This document shows positions 4,696 to 6,157 of a stretch of DNA of 6,157 nt, piece after piece; positions within the stretch are counted from its first letter, which is position 1, and each line of letters begins with the position of its first letter. The notes below the pieces were generated by a model. That model had not been told where the DNA came from. It saw nothing but the letters and a program-made list of their open reading frames with translations, and did no database searches. The DNA is taken from contig JAGNMT010000233.1 in NCBI GenBank assembly GCA_017991025.1, positions 1 through 6,157 of the forward strand, in the 5' to 3' direction. Origin of the DNA: Verrucomicrobiales bacterium (lineage in GTDB: Bacteria > Verrucomicrobiota > Verrucomicrobiia > Verrucomicrobiales > DEV007). Both the position numbers and the translations under genes were made by a program.

Positions 4696-6157
4696 ATGCC
4701 GGTCTACTACCTCGAAATTATTGTCGTCGCTCTAGGCCTTGTCATGCTCATGGCCGATGCCTTCGTCAAGCTGGCGGACAAACGCTCCATCGCCTGGATC
4801 GGGATGCTCGGTCTGGTCATCGTTTTTGCCCTTCTCTTCAAAGTGAAGTGGCCCGAATCCACGGAAGGGGCCTTCTGGCAATTTTACAGTTCCGGGGACA
4901 AACTGGCCCTCTATTTCAAAGGGATCGCCGTTCTCACCACCCTGATCGTTCTCATCATGGCTGTGGACTACACCCCGACGGTTGTTGAACAAACCGCGAA
5001 CCCTGAACCTGGCGCACACCGACAGGCCGGTCTCGGCGAGTTTTTTGCCCTGCCTATGTTCGCCTGTGCCGGTCTCATGTGGATGGCGTCGGCGAACAAT
5101 CTCGTCAGTATCTTTGTTTCTCTCGAAACGGTCACGATCGCCTTCTACATCATGGTCGCCTATCTGAGACGGAATGTGGGTTCACTCGAGGCCGGCGTGA
5201 AAAACCTCATCCTCGGAGCACTCTCGACCGGATTCCTCGTCTACGGTTTTGCCTGGCTCTTCGGTATCACCGGCAGCATGCAGCTTTCCGAAATCGCGAC
5301 CGCTCTCGCAAAGCCTGACATCAACACCACCACCGCCCTCTTCACCTTCGGTCTCATCCTCGTCGCCCTTGCCTTTAAAATCGGAGCAGCCCCGTTCCAC
5401 CTCTGGGTGCCCGATGTGTATCAGGGTGCCCCCACGCCGATCACCGCCTTCCTTTCCGTCGGATCCAAAGCGGCAGGATTTATCGTCATGCTCCGGCTCG
5501 TTAGCCCCTTTCTCGCCAGTGCTGAGCTCGTCGGTAAAGTAACTCTGGTGCTCACCATCATTGCAATTCTGACGCTCCTCGTCGGCAATCTCGCCGCGCT
5601 GCCGCAAAAGAATTTCAAGAGACTCCTCGCCTACTCAAGCATCGCCCACGCCGGTTTCCTCGTTATGGCCCTCGCCTCGTCGCCACGTGCAGGCGGAACC
5701 CCGGCCCTGACGCCTGTAACCGTGATCGCCTTTTATCTCGGGGCCTATCTGCTGATGACTCTGCTCGCCTTTCTCGTCATGACAACCCTGCGCACGAAGA
5801 TCGTCGGGGAAGACCTCGACTCCTTCCGCAGTCTCGCGAAGCGCTCCCCTTTCCTCGCCTTCGCCATGCTCGTCGCGATGGCTTCGCTCGCGGGGATTCC
5901 GCTGACAGCTGGTTTTTTCGGAAAGCTCTTCGTCTTTAAACTCGCCGTCGAGTCCCAACACTGGATCCTCCTCGCCGTCGGTCTCATTGGCGCTGCCGCA
6001 GGGTTTTATTATTACCTCAAAATCGCCGCCTCGATGTTTCTCAGTGAACCGGGCAAAGGTCAGGCTGATATGTCGGCCATTCCCGTGAGTCCGCTTGCGA
6101 AAATCGCGATGATCGTGCTGATCGTGGCGATTATCTTTGCGGGAGTCAATCCGGGGC
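4696..6157 (+). CDS. nuoN: NADH-quinone oxidoreductase subunit N, 3' partial
   Basis: This is the third antiporter-like subunit of complex I, located nearest NuoK. The frame stays open from ATG 4696 to the window edge, giving 487 complete codons. Since E. coli NuoN has 485 residues, probably only a short C-terminal piece is missing. Signatures: GEFFALPMFACAGLMWMASANNL (114-136), helix 5 with SLET, where Glu144 aligns with E. coli Glu133, VKNLILGALSTGF at 172-184, FKIGAAPFHLWVPDVYQGAPTPITAF (227-252) with Lys228 in helix 7, SKAAGF with Lys258, NFKRLLAYSSIAHAGF (312-327) and GIPLTAGFFGKLFVF with Lys410 in helix 12. The charged channel residues are therefore intact. The segment SLETVTIAFY differs from the common ELMSLPLY. 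The gene follows nuoM after 48 bases; no Shine-Dalgarno precedes the ATG, only a pyrimidine tract. Confidence 0.96.
   Translation, partial: MPVYYLEIIVVALGLVMLMADAFVKLADKRSIAWIGMLGLVIVFALLFKVKWPESTEGAFWQFYSSGDKLALYFKGIAVLTTLIVLIMAVDYTPTVVEQTANPEPGAHRQAGLGEFFALPMFACAGLMWMASANNLVSIFVSLETVTIAFYIMVAYLRRNVGSLEAGVKNLILGALSTGFLVYGFAWLFGITGSMQLSEIATALAKPDINTTTALFTFGLILVALAFKIGAAPFHLWVPDVYQGAPTPITAFLSVGSKAAGFIVMLRLVSPFLASAELVGKVTLVLTIIAILTLLVGNLAALPQKNFKRLLAYSSIAHAGFLVMALASSPRAGGTPALTPVTVIAFYLGAYLLMTLLAFLVMTTLRTKIVGEDLDSFRSLAKRSPFLAFAMLVAMASLAGIPLTAGFFGKLFVFKLAVESQHWILLAVGLIGAAAGFYYYLKIAASMFLSEPGKGQADMSAIPVSPLAKIAMIVLIVAIIFAGVNPG

Noticed and set aside
385..6157. Mrp-type Na+/H+ antiporter operon instead of complex I
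   Set aside because: MrpA, MrpC and MrpD are homologues of NuoL, NuoK and NuoM/N, but the separate full-size NuoJ, three full-length antiporter-like subunits in J-K-L-M-N order and the lateral-helix tail of NuoL fit complex I only.
928..6157. TGA recoded as a sense codon, fusing nuoK-L-M-N into one polypeptide
   Set aside because: The four products end at normal family C-termini, no in-frame TGA occurs inside any of the genes, and the linkers show no family similarity, so TGA acts as a stop.

Overview
The window holds the membrane-arm half of a respiratory complex I (NADH:quinone oxidoreductase, type 1 NDH) operon. nuoJ, nuoK, nuoL, nuoM and nuoN lie on the + strand in the canonical order, with short spacers of 33, 24, 24 and 48 bases. 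nuoN runs off the right edge. To the left of nuoJ is a small gene that does not belong to complex I: a free-standing four-helix-bundle protein of the 23S rRNA intervening-sequence (S23/IVP) family, cut by the left edge.

Layout. 1-314: IVP-like gene, 5' end outside the window, with a probable premature stop at 312-314 and an in-frame remnant tail to 341. 331-372: three tandem copies of a 14-base pyrimidine-rich repeat that starts inside that tail. 385-894 nuoJ, 928-1254 nuoK, 1279-3117 nuoL, 3142-4647 nuoM (GTG start). 4653-4694: a decayed second array of what looks like the same 14-base repeat, filling the nuoM-nuoN spacer. 4696-6157: nuoN, lacking only its extreme C-terminus. No gap exceeds 300 bases. 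I see no rRNA, tRNA, CRISPR, transposase or convincing terminator.

How the genes work together. NuoJ and NuoK carry part of the charged axis that leads from the quinone site into the membrane arm. NuoL, NuoM and NuoN are the three antiporter-like proton-pumping subunits. The quinone-binding and peripheral-arm subunits (NuoA-I) are not visible and would be expected to the left, beyond the IVP-like gene.

Organism. GC is about 51% by hand count over the first 300 bases. It is higher in the nuo genes, where two sampled 60-base lines gave 31 and 40 GC. The full-length bacterial nuo order, absence of Shine-Dalgarno-like sequences before the nuo starts, a dispersed IVP-like gene and short intergenic repeats suggest a Gram-negative environmental bacterium. 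Verrucomicrobiota or a PVC relative is my best guess, but this is an impression from protein flavour, not a demonstrated placement.

Points most worth a second look: the IVP-like gene plus 14-base repeat next to nuoJ; the same repeat before nuoN; all five nuo genes in one reading frame, each separated from the next by exactly one stop codon; and a NuoM that lacks the usual transmembrane-helix-7 lysine.
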